55,193 nt of DNA, from NCBI GenBank assembly GCA_015680685.1, contig MNCI01029448.1, positions 240,307 to 295,499 of the forward strand, given 5' to 3'. The notes below the pieces were generated by a model. That model was not told the origin of the DNA, did no database searches, and was given only the letters and a program-made list of their open reading frames with translations. Origin of the DNA: Gnetum montanum. Lineage: Eukaryota > Streptophyta > Gnetopsida > Gnetales > Gnetaceae. The position numbers and the translations under genes are program-made. Shown in pieces: positions 11,943-23,968 of this stretch; position 1 is the first letter of the stretch, and each line of letters starts with the position of its first letter.

Positions 11943-13330
11943 AAGATCCCATTAAGATAAATTTACATTCAGCTCTTGTAGAAACCCCTAGGAGAGATAA
12001 GGAAGACTTTAGGCATAGGAGGAATTCAAGGCTTGACACCTCCATTGAATCTAAAAGGGATGAATCAAGAAGTCATAGGATGAGAACCAACCAACATTGT
12101 TCTCCAACTCCTTCATCTTCTTCTTCACATACATCCATAGATTCTAGCAACAAAAAATGAAGATTGAGGCATCATGATGAGGAAAGATGAAGAGACCATG
12201 CGATATATGCATATAGAAGAAGGCATCTTGATGAAGAGGAAATAATTGGAATGAATGAAGAGAAAGAATCAAGTGTGAGAAAAGAAAGTATCATGAGCAT
12301 CGAAGAGGTTATCACTACAATAGAGCTCACAAAATTAAAGACTATGAAGAACCCCTATTGGCCACCCAAAATATGATCAAAATTAGGAAAGCTATGTACA
12401 TGCCTACTAGGCATACAAGGAACAATTGCATCAAGCTATTAGACATGAAAAACATTTAAAAATTTTAAGGTAGATATAATGTAGGTCCACAACACTATTT
12501 CCAAGTTTTCCATGATGCTTGTGCCCTATAAGATATTGAAAATGATTAAAAGAAATTGAAGTTGTTTCCTAGAATACTATATAAGGATGGAAAGGACATA
12601 GGAATCCCTTGATGTCGCAATGGGTAGGTATTATTCATTATTACATAGATGTCTAGGCCATGGATTTTCTCAAAGGAAACAACTACAAAACATCATCGAT
12701 GGGCTAAGGAACAAGGCTAGAAAAATCCTTGGGGTATATGCCCAAGGTAGATTATCCAAGATAATAGCTCATTGTATCCGATGACTTATTAACCAAGTGG
12801 AAAAAGAAGAAGAAGAACTAAGAAAAAGAGAATCAGTAGAAGAATACAAAAAAGATCCAATAATAAGAAAAAGGGATGTAAGAGCATGTGAGTCACAAGA
12901 AGAAGAAATATTAAAAGATAAGATCCAATAGAAGACTCTACCAATTTAGAAATCAGTTAATGATATTACAACAAAAGTAGAAAAAATGTGGGGTTTCGTA
13001 GATAAAAACTTTGCTACAACACTAATGATAGTAGAGGAAAAGACTAAATAAGCTCTAAGTACATGCAAGGATAAGAATAAAAGAAGAGAAAATGGACAAG
13101 AAAACTACAAGTATAAAGGAAAAGTTGCTATAGTAGAGAAATTAACGAACTCCAGTCCAGAAGTTGAAGAATGATGCAAAGTGTGATAATATGAACATCA
13201 TAAGGGATGTTTCCTTGTTATGACCTACTTACAAGAGTTTCAGACATATGTACTTAATCCAAAATATGTCAAGAAACAAATGCCTAGGCTATTACCTTAT
13301 TCACAAGATAATTTTTGATAGTCCTACTAG
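11943..13330 (+). pseudogene. Degenerate gag-like polyprotein, highly charged
   Basis: Although broken by stops and frameshifts, long stretches read as a lysine/glutamate/arginine-rich protein. It begins near 'ALVETPRRDKEDFRHRR' with a serine-rich patch. Around 12480-12640 lies a segment like a gypsy capsid core ('FHDACAL', then 'KLKLFPRILYKDGKD'), the place where family members have 'F..tL...A..W...LP'. It is followed by 'QLQNIIDGLRNKARKIL' and a Glu/Lys-rich helix around 12790-12930. A weak 'YEHHKGCF' near 13190 may be the ghost of a zinc knuckle. This relic is unlike the gag of A and B, so it is probably another gypsy lineage. No associated pol was found; it may be a non-autonomous or truncated element. 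Confidence 0.45.
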
Positions 13331-14159
13331 CAAACATACTATCCAAGAAGGGCTTATCCTCAATTATAGGAGTAATACTAGCAATAGTGATAACAACCAT
13401 AGGCATGGGAAATGCCACCACCAAGGCAATAGTATCCATATAGGTAACCTGATCCCTATGAATACTATGTTCAATGTCTAATCTCTCCTAGAAACACTTC
13501 AATTTGCACCTCTTTCCCCTACTATCCACTAGAATATCATAGATCCACTACCTTATACATGGATGCAAACTCTTACATATCTCAACCAATAGTTGGCCCT
13601 TCAATCTAAGCTTCCAACACTTTACCATCAGTATCACTACCAATCATGTAAGGAGAACTTCCATCACAACCACCATAGAGAAGTGCTACTAGGGTAGTAA
13701 GTATATAGAAAGAGGATCATACTAGAAACACTAAAGATAAATCTAGAAAATGTCCTTTCTTTAGGACAAGTCCAGAAAATGCTTGTAGAGCTAAGAATTC
13801 ATTTCCTACCTAAAGCCATACTACATGTAGTCCATAGATCATCAATAAGTGAGCCTACTTTCAACAATTGACTATAATCTTAAATGAGCAAACATGGCCT
13901 ACTAGGGCCTTAAATTGGTACCATGGCATTCCACAACCTTAAACTAGCAACATTGGTGACCTGGATAGCTTGGTTCTCATGTGGCTTGTATGCATTGTGG
14001 CATTATAATATGCAAAGGTGTTTTGTATTCTTTGTTGCTGCCTCTTGGGTCAATCCTCTAGGAAACAACAAAGATAATCCATTGAAACACTACAAAATTT
14101 TGCATGTTATAACTAATCTTCATCATGTAGCTTTAAACCCATGAAACCTAAGGAAAAAT
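13331..14159. other. Degenerate sequence containing a 'CCTTAAA' repeat remnant
   Basis: About 13872-13960 carries three spaced 'CTTAAAyT' motifs ('GGGCCTTAAATTGGTACCATGG' and similar). They resemble the 'GGCCTTAAACTA' arrays that mark gag-pro and pol boundaries in elements A and B. It is therefore probably a boundary array of another broken relative. No coding region is supported. Confidence 0.4.
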
Positions 14160-15232
14160 TTCATTGTAAATGTGAAAATTGTAACCCACAATGGGTAATT
14201 TCACATACTTTATACTTTTGTTGCTAAAAAATGCCTCATAAGTGGTTTGGAGACTTCCTTCCTTTAATGTGAAGATCAAATGCACAATTTGGAAACTTTT
14301 TCCTTAGCCTGAAAGTTTCTCCTCAGCTTGGAAACTTTGCCCCAACCTTGAAAGTTCCCCCCTGCTAGTATGGAAAATCCCCCAACATGGAAGCCAGAAG
14401 AAGCAAAATTCATCAGTTCATGCACTTCAACACAACATCGACTAGCAAGGTGGAGAGTTTAGCATGGAAAGTTCATCTCCAATGTGGAAGATGTGTCCTA
14501 GTTACTATTTATAGTAAACCGAATGGCCATGGGGGGAAGCACTTACTATGTATAGTAACCCCCAAAATTTGGGCATCCATCTAACCTAATTTTGCAGCCA
14601 TTTTTAGCCAAATTTGCAATTGATTCAAAACCAATTTACAGCAAAATCACAGCTAATTTGTAGCTCCATTCATGAACCAAAGATCCTATAAAGGCTAGCC
14701 TCTTACATGATTTATAGGTTTAGCATTTTTGAGAAAGTGGAGCATTTTTTAACAAGCAAATTCCCACCAAAGTTTAGCCATTTTTCACAATTCCACACAT
14801 GGGGCATTTTCAAGTACTGAAGAGCTCTTGCAAGTTCCCATACTTGAATTCTCTAGAACCCTAGCGTGGAAGCATTATAGCCATGAGTGATCCAACTTGT
14901 AGATCCAAGGTCTCAATAGTGAAGGAAGGTTCAATAGCATCAAGAGTGGCTTAGCAACCAAATCATGGAGCACATCACATTGGCTTCAATGGACTTTGAA
15001 CTCTTGCACAAGTGAACCATCCATTTTTTGCTCATCCAGGCACCATTTGTACACATTTCTTGAACTTATTCTTTACTCTTTTCTAAATAAAGTTTTAAGT
15101 TTTGAGTTTTGTGTTCAAGAAAATTAAAGTTATTATTTGTGCATTATCTGAGCCTATTCATATTTCCATGTTTTGGATATCTTAAGTTCCTGGTTAATTT
15201 GTTGGACCTGCCAAGGCATCCCAAATTCCATT
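14160..15232 (+). repeat. LTR-like fragment abutting element A
   Basis: The region has a promoter-like 'CCTATAAAGGC' (TATAAAG, 14697-14703) and, about 390 bp downstream, a canonical AATAAA (15086-15091) in a U-rich setting. That order suits an LTR U3-R-U5. The U3 part holds several imperfect repeats of 'yyTGGAAACTTTkCCCC' (about 14285-14370). No LTR boundaries or partner LTR could be identified, and it ends where the 5' LTR of A begins. Confidence 0.4.
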
Positions 15233-17032
15233 TGAAACACCATCAATTTTGGGCTCTTGTAGTTTAATGGTAGATTTGTCCAAGTGTCAAAAATTGATAA
15301 ATTTTTTCTAAGTCTAGTGTCACGCTATGCAATATAAATAGTGTAGCATACTTGAAGTCTTGATTTTTGCAAAAGTTTTCTAAGTCTTCCTACTATGCTC
15401 CCTAGCATGGCCACTATAGCACACACTTCCATGGCCAGTCTACACAAATGTCAAGCCAAAAGCAATCAAGGATCACTTGGGATGGACCAAACAATTTGGT
15501 AGATTTTCTATCTCCCAAGCTATTAAGCTCACTATGCTCTCTAGCTTGCCTAGCTTGACACATGTCTCGGTTGCTAGTTCACGCAAGTACCAGGCTAGAG
15601 TTTGTCAAGGGTTCTCAATGTGGAAAAAATAGTTTAGCAGATTTTCTATCTCTTGAGCTATTACACTCTGCTACGCTACATAGCGTAGCAAGCTTTACAT
15701 AGGTTTTAAGGTGAAATTTTGCCTAATTTTTGGACAAGGATCTGTCAAGCTATCTCAACATGGAAGATGCATTTGGTGGTTTTTTAACATTGAAGGCTAT
15801 TGGTCCTACTACACCCTAGAGTGTGGTCAGTCTAGACAGCATGATGGGTGTAGCAAGTTAAAATTTGCAAAATTTTACTAAGTGTTCATGCTACGCTCTG
15901 TCATGCTGCGTAGTGTGGATAGCTTGACATGTGAAAAATGCCTTTGAAAGCATCTAGAAGCTCCCAAAACTCAACACCAACCTTCATTTCAGCTTTGACA
16001 TCCCTCCAATGCCCATGATTAGTAGTTTTCCTTGCTTTTGCACCCCCCATTGATTCTCAAAATTGTCCCTATGTTTGACCCTACTTGGAAGAGGAGGAAG
16101 ATGTAGTCCTAGAGTGTAGACTCCAAGTTGCATTTGTTTTGGTACTATTTGTAGGTACATGGTAGTCTCATTACACTTTGGCACATGTTTTCCAAGTGGT
16201 GTGGTCACAGTTTAGTAGTCTCTAGGTTCCCATTCCTATCTTGTAGAGCATAACACTTTGAGCGTAACATGTTAGTGTGACTTGTACATGTCCATGGCAT
16301 GTGGCATCCAGTTTGTATCTCACATCAACCCTAGCCCTATAAATACCTTGACATTCAGCATTTTAGTAGTTGGAAAATCATTTAAGCATTGAACATTTGA
16401 GCATTCCTAGCATCTTTGCTACTCGTACACCTATGCACTTGAGCTTGACACCTTGGTAAGTACCACAGTGCAGTCTTCCCTTGCACCCGCACAACGTGAT
16501 GACCTTCAACCTAGTAGGTTTAGCCTTTCTTGTAGTTGCTAGCACTACATTCATGACATCCCAAAGACTATGACCACATTGCTACATTGTCATCATGCCT
16601 ATTTGAATGCCATGTACTAGTTTCAAATACTATTCAATCAAAAGTTATGCTCCCCGATCTTGGGGCAATGCAATTCTCCATCCTCAAACTCTTGTTCCAT
16701 TTTTCATTTTAGCATTTATTTTATATTTTTAGCATTACTATTGCATTTTTTCTACTATTAATATGCATTTTCATATTTACGTTATTTTTTTGGGTTGAGA
16801 CTCTATGTCATGCTTTCACTTGTTGTCCTAGCTCCTACTTGTAACTCATTAAAAACTCCTTTTTTTTACATATAGTTATTGTTACACTACATAAGTCCTT
16901 GTTTGGTTGACCAGATTGTTTAGGGCACCATGTTTCTATTTTCCCCTGCATAGCCCTTGCATGGATTCAGGGTTAGGCTATATGCCTGCCAACCTCTTAG
17001 TGTTCTAGCCACTAACATTTTCGAATGTCACA
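15233..17032 (+). repeat. Element A 5' LTR (about 1.8 kb)
   Basis: It begins TGAAACACCATCA, the same start as the LTRs of B, C and the solo LTR (TGAAACACyA). It ends ...GTCACA, five bases before a primer-binding-like TGGCACTAG. U3 carries inverted repeats built from GCTAC/GTAGC, such as 'CTACGCTACATAGCGTAG' at about 15670. A TATAAATA lies at 16338-16345. Length and internal repeats differ between family members. Confidence 0.8.
16338..16345 (+). promoter_or_regulatory. TATA box of element A LTR
   Basis: TATAAATA in 'CTAGCCCTATAAATACCTTG'. Transcription would start about 30 bp downstream, leaving roughly 660 bp of R/U5 before the PBS. The minus-strand LTRs carry the same box at 24596-24603 and 26658-26665. 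Confidence 0.65.
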
Positions 17033-17037
17033 GTTTT

Positions 17038-17056
17038 TGGCACTAGAAGGAGGGCC
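17038..17056 (+). promoter_or_regulatory. Primer binding site of element A
   Basis: TGGCACTAGAAGGAGGGCC follows the LTR end after the spacer GTTTT. Element B has TGGCGCTAGAAGAAGGGC at the identical distance. A leading TGGCGC-type sequence is typical of sites pairing with a tRNA 3' end; which tRNA is not resolved. Confidence 0.7.
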
Positions 17057-17479
17057 TTCAATTTGTTCTATGTGAAAAGGGTAGTCCCACATGCTTTTTG
17101 CACCCCCATTACTAATGGCAAGCTAGTGTAGATGTAACACCCCCATGGACCTACCATGGTAGTAGCTGGATTATAGGCTAACATAGGAGTTGTCTACATT
17201 TTGGTTGATGTAGATTGGTCCCAGTTGAAAGTTCCCTTGAAACCCTATAGGAAAAAGAGCCCAAACTATCCATTGCGTCAAGCTCTAAGTGTTTTGTAGA
17301 GCATGGAAAATTTGTGAGCATAATAGTCCCTTAAAGTGTGATGAGCATAACATTATTAGTTTTTCAGCATTTCCATACTTAGCCACTTTTGGTCTATTTT
17401 CTATAGTTTCCATATTTAGCCATTTTCTACATTTGAATGTCTTTACAGGTATCTTATTTTCTCATGCCTTTCCTATGCA

Positions 17480-20400
17480 ATGAAAATGAACCTTGTTAAC
17501 ACCTTAGCTACTACCTTGAGCTTGGAGGTGGCTCACCCCATCCAACATGTCAAAGATGTTGAGGAACCACCTAGTCGCATGTGACCACAATGACAGTCTC
17601 TTAGACTACAACATCAATCACTTGAATACATAGTGCTTGATGATGAATGGTACAACTTTTTGTGTGCTAAGCTTCAGGAAGGCCTATCATTAGATTGTCA
17701 GGAAATTGAGGTAAAGTGTAGTTTTGATATTATCCATCGAAATAGGAGAGAGTTCCTTCCTACCCTAAACATGGTGATACCACTCACTAAAAACTTCAAA
17801 TGGATCTTGGACCAACTTATTAGGGTTAGTGGACCAAGCAAGTAGGATGCTGCATCAAACTATGATGAACCATTACATGATAGGTAGGATTTTGAATCTC
17901 ATTCTGACAGTGGTGTCCTATTCTATGTATTAGTCCCATAGTCTACCTCTATGTTCTTGCTCCACTAATCATAGCCCTCTACCTTCTTTGAGGTAGCTAT
18001 GACACTTTCACAATCCAAATCTTTGCCAGTGGTGGCTAGCCACTAGGTCCTACCTACATAATAAAGTGTAGGGCCTTCTTCCTCCTTTCCTTTCATCATT
18101 TCTTCAAAATCCATTTAGCATTGATAGCTAGCATCTATGATGTTAATGCTACCATATGTGCATAACATGTCCATATCATAGTCGCACACAAGTCACATTC
18201 CTGTCATTCCCATCATCTCAGTTCCACCACCAATAATACCCTTAGCGTCAACTATGTGGTGGGCCCCAACATCTATACCCACTATTCAATTATCCCATGT
18301 GTCACAATACATGTAACAGAAAATGTACCAAGTGTCACATGTGGTGGCATAGCCCATAACTAGGCTATGGGCCACCCCAACAACACTACCCATGGCATAG
18401 CCGATGCAACCCTCTACAACATTCCCAAGTCTAGACCAAGCTTTCTAGCGTATCCAAACTCTCACAAAGGAGGTTAGGTAGCTGAAAATGGCCAACTTGA
18501 AAATGGTCCACATAATGGACTTTTACCAACATGATCTCATTATCCTTGTGGTTCCTCTGCTAACATTACCTCCTAGGGTCCAACTCCCCTAGTTCACAAA
18601 GTACAATGATGAGGGTGACCCAAACACTCACTTAGTCACTTTCCATTTTGAAAGCTTACTACTGCAAGCATGGCCACATGTGATCATCCATGTCTTCACA
18701 ATGTCTTTGATTGGCAAAGCTCTCGACTGGTATCATGTGCTTCCTAGAGCTTCCATCTCAATTCTAGAAGAGTTGTTGAGTTAACTTATAACCCACTTCA
18801 AGTATAACTTAAAGCCAGAAGCCATGCTAGACTAGCTCATGAATGTTAAGCAAGGAGCACTGGAACTAGTGCAAAAATTCATACAATGTTGGAATGCCTC
18901 CCTAAATGAGATTCATGAGCCAATCACTAAAACCCACCTGCTGGCCATTTTTAAGGATGCAATAAATGATTTTATTAAATCAAAGCTATATTATTTAGCC
19001 CTATGTTCCCTTAGCCAAGCTTTTGCTTAAACAAAGAGCATATAAGATGCAATGGAGGCCAATAGGGACTCGACTTACATGGCCTACAAGAATGCACATG
19101 CAAAGAGAGATAAAGAAAAGGGGACGCCACAAAAACCACCATGGAAACTGTGATTGATGAAGTTAAGCCAAATAAAAATAAGCAAGTAGCCAAAGTACCT
19201 AAGGCCCCATCCAACAACAATAAAGTGTTGGGTTCTAGAAATGTGAGAACCAACCAACTTGCATCATCAGCAGCTATGGGGCAAGCTCCCCCAAGGCCAA
19301 AATTTGAGTGCAAGGATCTCTCAAAATACACCCCTTTGCTAATCAAGCTTTTAGAGCTATTAGATCAACTGTTTAGTGTAGGGAACATTCAACATAAGAA
19401 AATGTTAGAGGATGCATGAAAGCACCATGAGAGGTACTACAAGGTACTCCGAAACCCTTCTACGGCTATGCCAAATGAGCCTCCGATACCCAAGAGTTTT
19501 AGATTGGATTGGTTCTGCAACTACCATCCGTTGCATGGCCATGACACAAATTACTGCGTAGCATTGAAAGATGACATTCAACACATGATCGATCAAGACA
19601 AGCTGGTCCTTGATGAAAGTAATCTTTTTTGGTTAGAGAACCAATCCATGAAAGTCTATAAGGACCTATTAAACCCTAGTAGTGTAGGATATATCATTAA
19701 TGCTATTAGTGTTGATGATGATCTAGAGCTAACACATGAACCATTTGTGGTTTGTGTGCCCTCCAGTGACATTGGGGCCTCAATGTCAACTAGGTCATAG
19801 GCCTCCTTTGCCATAAAGGCACCACCTCGAGCACCTATGATACCCCTTGTGGTGAAGGCCTCACAACATGTTGTGGGAACAACAACCCAGACACCTTTTT
19901 TCATAAGTGTGTCCAAACATGTGGATCTCCCATCTGCCTAGGGTTCGGTGGTGGGCATTGCATCATGACTTGTCCACCTGAAGAGACATGATGAGTGTCT
20001 AGCTAATAAGATGGCTAGGGAATGCACAGGTCTGGGTCCCCCTAAGCCTACCCCCTTGTTAGCTATTCCCATGGCCTCATTGTTGTAGGCCATCAACATA
20101 GACATGCACACTCAACAAGAAAGAACCAAGGCTTGAGGGCCCACTACTTGACCGAAAACCAAGTCTCCTCCTCGAGAAATCCATCTCCTATGACGTATGA
20201 AGGGGGTAAAAGCCACCAAACAAGTTGATAGTGGAAAAGATTTTCTAGATGCACTTGTATAGGTTAAACAAGCTCTAAAATAGAAGAATACAACTTTAAG
20301 CTTGTACAACCTAATTATGACCTCCCTTGCTCATCGTAAGGCCTTGGTTCAAATGTTGGCATCCATTCGAGTTAAGGAAGACATGTTGGCATAGGAAAAG

Positions 20401-21163
20401 GCTATTCATGCCATAATGCTTCCACTCGCAATCAAAGAGCCAAGGTCAACACTCTTGACTTTTCATGATGAAGTGATGAAAGCTAACCCAAAAAAGGGTC
20501 AAGTAACCATTACACCCATGTTTATAATGATTCATGTGGATCAGTACAAGATTCAAAGGGTGCACATAGATGACGAGGTAGCAACCAATGTTATCCCATT
20601 CCCCATTGTTGACAAGCTAGGCCTAGTGGATCAAATTAGGCCAACAACAATGACATGTTTAAAATCCTTTAACTGAGCACATGTGGTTGTCAAAGGAATA
20701 GTCATGATTGATTTCATGGTAGGGGAGTAATTCCCCACTAACGCAAAATTCATTGTGGTTGAAGAGATGCTTGGATTCAACCTAATCTTAGGGATGTCCT
20801 GGTTAGCCCAACTATGGGTTGTCTCTTCACAAATCCACCAAGAAAATCCACTTTCCTTATGAAGGTGGGGAAGTGATGATCTTCAGTAATAGTGTAGCCC
20901 CTCTAACCATCAACAATGTGGACATTGAACAAGGATTGGAGGTGGAGATCTTTGAGGACACACCACCTATCTATAACGAAAGCTGATGTTGTTCGGCCAA
21001 TGTTAAGTAACCAAGAAAGAAAAGTGACCCCCATGAGGAGGCTCTTTGGGAAAAATTACCCTTTTTTGTAGTAGATGATAGCCTAGGGGAGTACCACCTG
21101 TTGCTTTCTAGGCCTTATGCACTACCTAACCCAAATTGGATTAGGAAACATTTACATGATTAG
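17480..21163 (+). pseudogene. Element A gag-protease (decayed)
   Basis: Capsid and protease polyprotein of a gypsy element. The matrix/capsid start reads 'DDEWYNFLCAKLQEGLSL' (17636 onward), matching 'QEQYNFICVKIQASLAV' in B. The capsid core is at about 18580-19020 (DPNTHLVTFHFES; ALDWYHVLP). The zinc knuckle is at about 19515-19590 (YHPLHGHDTNYC, then ALKDDIQHMI). Protease is at about 20500-20830, where the active-site motif reads IDDEVATN, so the glycine of VDDGAATN in B is lost. Reading moves from frame 2 to frame 1 near 19030 and stops are frequent. The last conserved block is 'ALWEKLPFFVVDD' with a stop at 21161. An in-frame TAA followed by CCA (21009-21013) is shared with B. Confidence 0.85.
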
Positions 21164-21289
21164 GGCATGTCCCTAATTTACTTGCCCACCTAATTTGTCT
21201 CTAGCCCCTTTGCCTATATAGTTTCAATTTATGTTATGTTTGTTTCTTGCATTAGTTATGATTTAGTTTAGCTTTTTGTCTCCAAAAAA

Positions 21290-21480
21290 AGAGAATGAGA
21301 CCCAACAAGACCTTAAACTATTGCACGGCCTGGAAAGGCCTTAAACTATTGCACAACCTGCCAAGGCCTAAAACTGGAAACCTACTTTCTTTTACGTGAT
21401 GGGTTGAAATAGCCTTAAATTAGCAATGGCCCCACCTCCATGGCCTTAAAATGGCATGGGATCCACAAGGGGCCTAGTTG
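21290..21480 (+). repeat. Boundary tandem array after gag-pro (element A)
   Basis: Imperfect units of about 25-35 bp with the core 'GGCCTTAAACTATTGCAC' and variants ('CCTTAAATTAGCA', 'CCTTAAAATGGCA'). It occupies the same place as 33430-33520 in element B, just downstream of the gag-pro frame. Confidence 0.75.
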
Positions 21481-21659
21481 CATCAACAAAAATCCTAAGT
21501 TAAAATATCAACTGAATTACAAGTTAAAATGATAAAACAAGAAGTAAATAAGTGTCATGCTTTTCATTAAATCATAAATAAAATACATAGCCTAAAGTTA
21601 CATCAATAACCACATGGAATTCAAGAAGAAATAAAATTACCCAATAGTAGGGCTACATC

Positions 21660-21747
21660 CAAAACATTCTAATTTGCATTGTGATGGGAAGCTAAGGCTC
21701 TTCCCCTTTGTCTCTATTTGCTACTCCACTAGGTCTTGCACCTTTAC
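21660..21747 (-). pseudogene. Element A antisense gene, exon 8 (last)
   Basis: On the minus strand an acceptor CTCTAG at 21748 is followed by a short coding piece with 'RPSGVANRDKGEEP' and a stop. Exon 8 of B reads 'GGPSGVGAHGASGPEGDDP'. The reading frame needs a 1-nt shift relative to B. The true end of the transcript is not visible. Confidence 0.5.
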
Positions 21748-21851
21748 CTAGAGCTTGCAGAAAGTAAAAATGAAATAATGAACCAATCAAGAAATGGAAT
21801 AATATGTAAAATCATAATGAAATAGATAATAATAAGGTAAGTTAAAATCAC

Positions 21852-22672
21852 CTAAGATGGGCCTGCATCCATGTTTGGGGGCATCCTGTTGAGGCCAGCC
21901 TCTAGACATTGGAGGATCTCATCCTTTGACATGCGTATCTAGTCCTCCTTTCCCAAATTGATGCCTATGAGGGTCTTCCCTTTCTCCATGGCTATCCATA
22001 AGGGTGGCCCTAGCAAAAATGTTTCAAAAGTGACCTCTTTAGAAGGAACAATGATCTCTCACTCTGGGGACTCATTAACCACTAGATGGTTCACAAATAT
22101 TTTGTCAGGTTGCTTTGCACCGATGACATCAAGGAATATGTCTCAACATCAGTGCTTCATAGACTCATCCTTGTACTTCTTGCAATAGGCTACATGATCC
22201 ATCTTATAATGATGCTTGTGGTTTTTCTTAGTTTGTTTCCATTCATATACTTTGGCATTGTAATCCTTCCAATCTTGGTTCTTCCAAGCTAAGAAGTCCA
22301 TCTACAAATGCTCTTCAATGACCTCACGAGTAGCCTCATTCTTTCCCCAAACGGTTGACCAGTACTTATCATAGTCAATGTCAGCCATATGCCAGCTACC
22401 ATTTGATTTTTCATGGGCTATCAGAAAGTCATAATGTGACTATAAATATTTTAGCCTGGCTGCCTGGTTTGACTTCTATTCCTAGAGCTCTTGCACTTGT
22501 TTCCAAAGCTCCTCATCCACATGCTTACACTCCCACAACAATCATGCAGAGTGTAGTGTGCATTTGCTTATCTCATCATATATACAACAAGGCACCTGGT
22601 CCACCTCAAGAGTGAACTTAGGTACAACATTGATCTAGACCAGTCTACTTAAGTTCCACTTGAGTTGTGATC
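21852..22672 (-). pseudogene. Element A antisense gene, exon 7 (coiled-coil part)
   Basis: The minus-strand acceptor AACAG ends at 22673 and the donor TTAG/GTGATT is at 21851. Translation begins 'GSQLKWNLS' and later 'EVDQVPCCIYDE', matching 'GAKLKWDPS' and 'EVEQIPRPIYDE' in exon 7 of B. The best-kept block is 'WKNQDWKDYNAKVYEW' followed by 'KNHKHHYK'. In B the same block reads 'KCQDWKAFASKVCKW' and 'KNHKHHYK'. The end has 'KDEILQCLEAGLN', against 'EEEILHRLEFGLG' in B. The exon is 36 nt longer than in B, a multiple of three, so phase is preserved. Several stops interrupt it. Confidence 0.75.
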
Positions 22673-22747
22673 CTGTTATCCCAAGTGGTGAAACATTAGT
22701 TGTAAAAAAAGGAGGAAAATGAGGTAATGATAGTAAGATAAACATAC

Positions 22748-22905
22748 GTATTTGAGGATCTATCTATTTAAGCCAGTTGATCATATCATCCACTACACTT
22801 TGCATGAAGGCAAACTTGTTTGGAGTTTCCACCCACAATCATGAGTGGAAAGTGGATGTAGATTTGGGATGCTCAGCAAAGGCATTGCCCATTATAACAT
22901 ACAAC
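22748..22905 (-). pseudogene. Element A antisense gene, exon 6
   Basis: The donor C/GTATGT is at 22747. Minus-strand translation contains 'WVETPNKFAFMQSVVDDMIN' and 'IDPQI', against 'WIEMPSKMDFVTSIVDEMVE' and 'AHPEI' in exon 6 of B. Two stops are present. The 5' boundary is uncertain because the intron sequence just before it has been invaded by a TA microsatellite. Confidence 0.65.
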
Positions 22906-22928
22906 ATTTATGTCCATCAAAACAAAAC

Positions 22929-22930
<2 letters not shown>

Positions 22931-22976
<46 letters not shown>
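22931..22976. repeat. (TA)n microsatellite in an antisense-gene intron
   Basis: About 23 TA units without interruption, between exons 5 and 6 of the decayed antisense gene of element A. Confidence 0.9.
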
Positions 22977-22983
<7 letters not shown>

Positions 22984-23029
22984 ATAAAACAAAGGGAACA
23001 CAATGAAGATGGTGGTGCAAAGATCCTAC

Positions 23030-23233
23030 CTAGCAAGCCCTCAGGGGTGAGAGCAGGGGGATTGCCCATCTGCACGCTATCAAATAAGTGGTCAAACTCA
23101 CTATTCTCAAATTGCAGCTCCTCTTCTTTAAGCTACCTCAATACTTCAATGGCTTCCTCATCTTCCATGTGTCCCTTAGGTTGAGGGACATCATCCTCTA
23201 AGGGCTTCTCTTCTGCTATAGGGGCCCTATTGC
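23030..23233 (-). pseudogene. Element A antisense gene, exon 5 (acidic)
   Basis: Flanked on the minus strand by acceptor AACATAG and donor CTAG/GTAGGA, entering and leaving in phase 1 exactly as exon 5 of B does. It is 204 nt (249 in B, difference divisible by 3). The product is strongly acidic ('EDEEAIEVL', 'LKEEELQFENSEFDHLFD'). One internal TAG is present. Sequence conservation with B is weak but composition, phase and position agree. Confidence 0.6.
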
Positions 23234-23328
23234 CTATGTTGCAAAAATCTAAATTAGAGTATTCAATAAAAAAGAAGAAGAGAGAAAGATAAAAATATAA
23301 TAAAATACACTAAATAACATGTACTTAC

Positions 23329-23963
23329 TAGCTAAGTCTAATTGCCCATTATTAAGTTTGAATTGTAGCTTCTTGCCCCTTTCTTCAACTTCATGCATGG
23401 GCTCCTCTGTAGGGTGGGGCTTCTTAATTTGCATCTTTGACCTCATTGTCTCAACGATGAGTTGTGCCCCCCTTGATGTGTTGTGTTTGTGGGTGGTGCC
23501 TTCCTAGCACTATCATGTGCATGGTAGGTTGGCCCCATGTGGCCCTTGATTGTCACTAAAAATGACTCACCAATAGCCTCTAGGGGGTCCTATGACCACA
23601 TCGTGTGGAACAAATGGTAGATCCATGGCTTGAAAATTTGGGTGCAATCTTGCATTATCCATAGCCCATTCTCATACACCACCAAGAATTCCACAAACCT
23701 TTGTAGGCACACTATGAAGAAGGAAAAATACACGTGGGATCATGCCTCAAGGTTGCTGCAAAGTTTGACAATTTCAGCTCGCAAGCCATTGGCAAGGTAT
23801 TTGTCCCAATTATACTGTGTCCCCTCCTCTGTTATGTCTCTCATTACCTAAGCTTGCTCCACCCCAAGGAGCTTTCCTTGAGAAAGTAACTTAGGAAATG
23901 CATGAGCTCGAAAGATAGGATGAGGTGTTGGACCATAGATAATTTCACTTGCTTCATGGGTAT
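23329..23963 (-). pseudogene. Element A antisense gene, exon 4 (3' portion)
   Basis: Minus-strand coding piece left of the solo LTR. Matching blocks with exon 4 of B include 'KGIPMKQVKL' (B 'KGFPMQGTSK'), 'EIVKLCSNLEA' (B 'EIVRLCSTIEA'), 'RFVEFLVVYENG' (B 'RLAEFLVVCVDN') and 'QDCTQIFKPWIYHLF' (B 'RDCTQLSRPWINHLF'). The donor TA/GTAAGT is at 23328. Frameshifts and stops are scattered through it. The part continuing rightward was separated by the solo LTR at 23969. Confidence 0.8.
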
Positions 23964-23968
23964 ACCCT

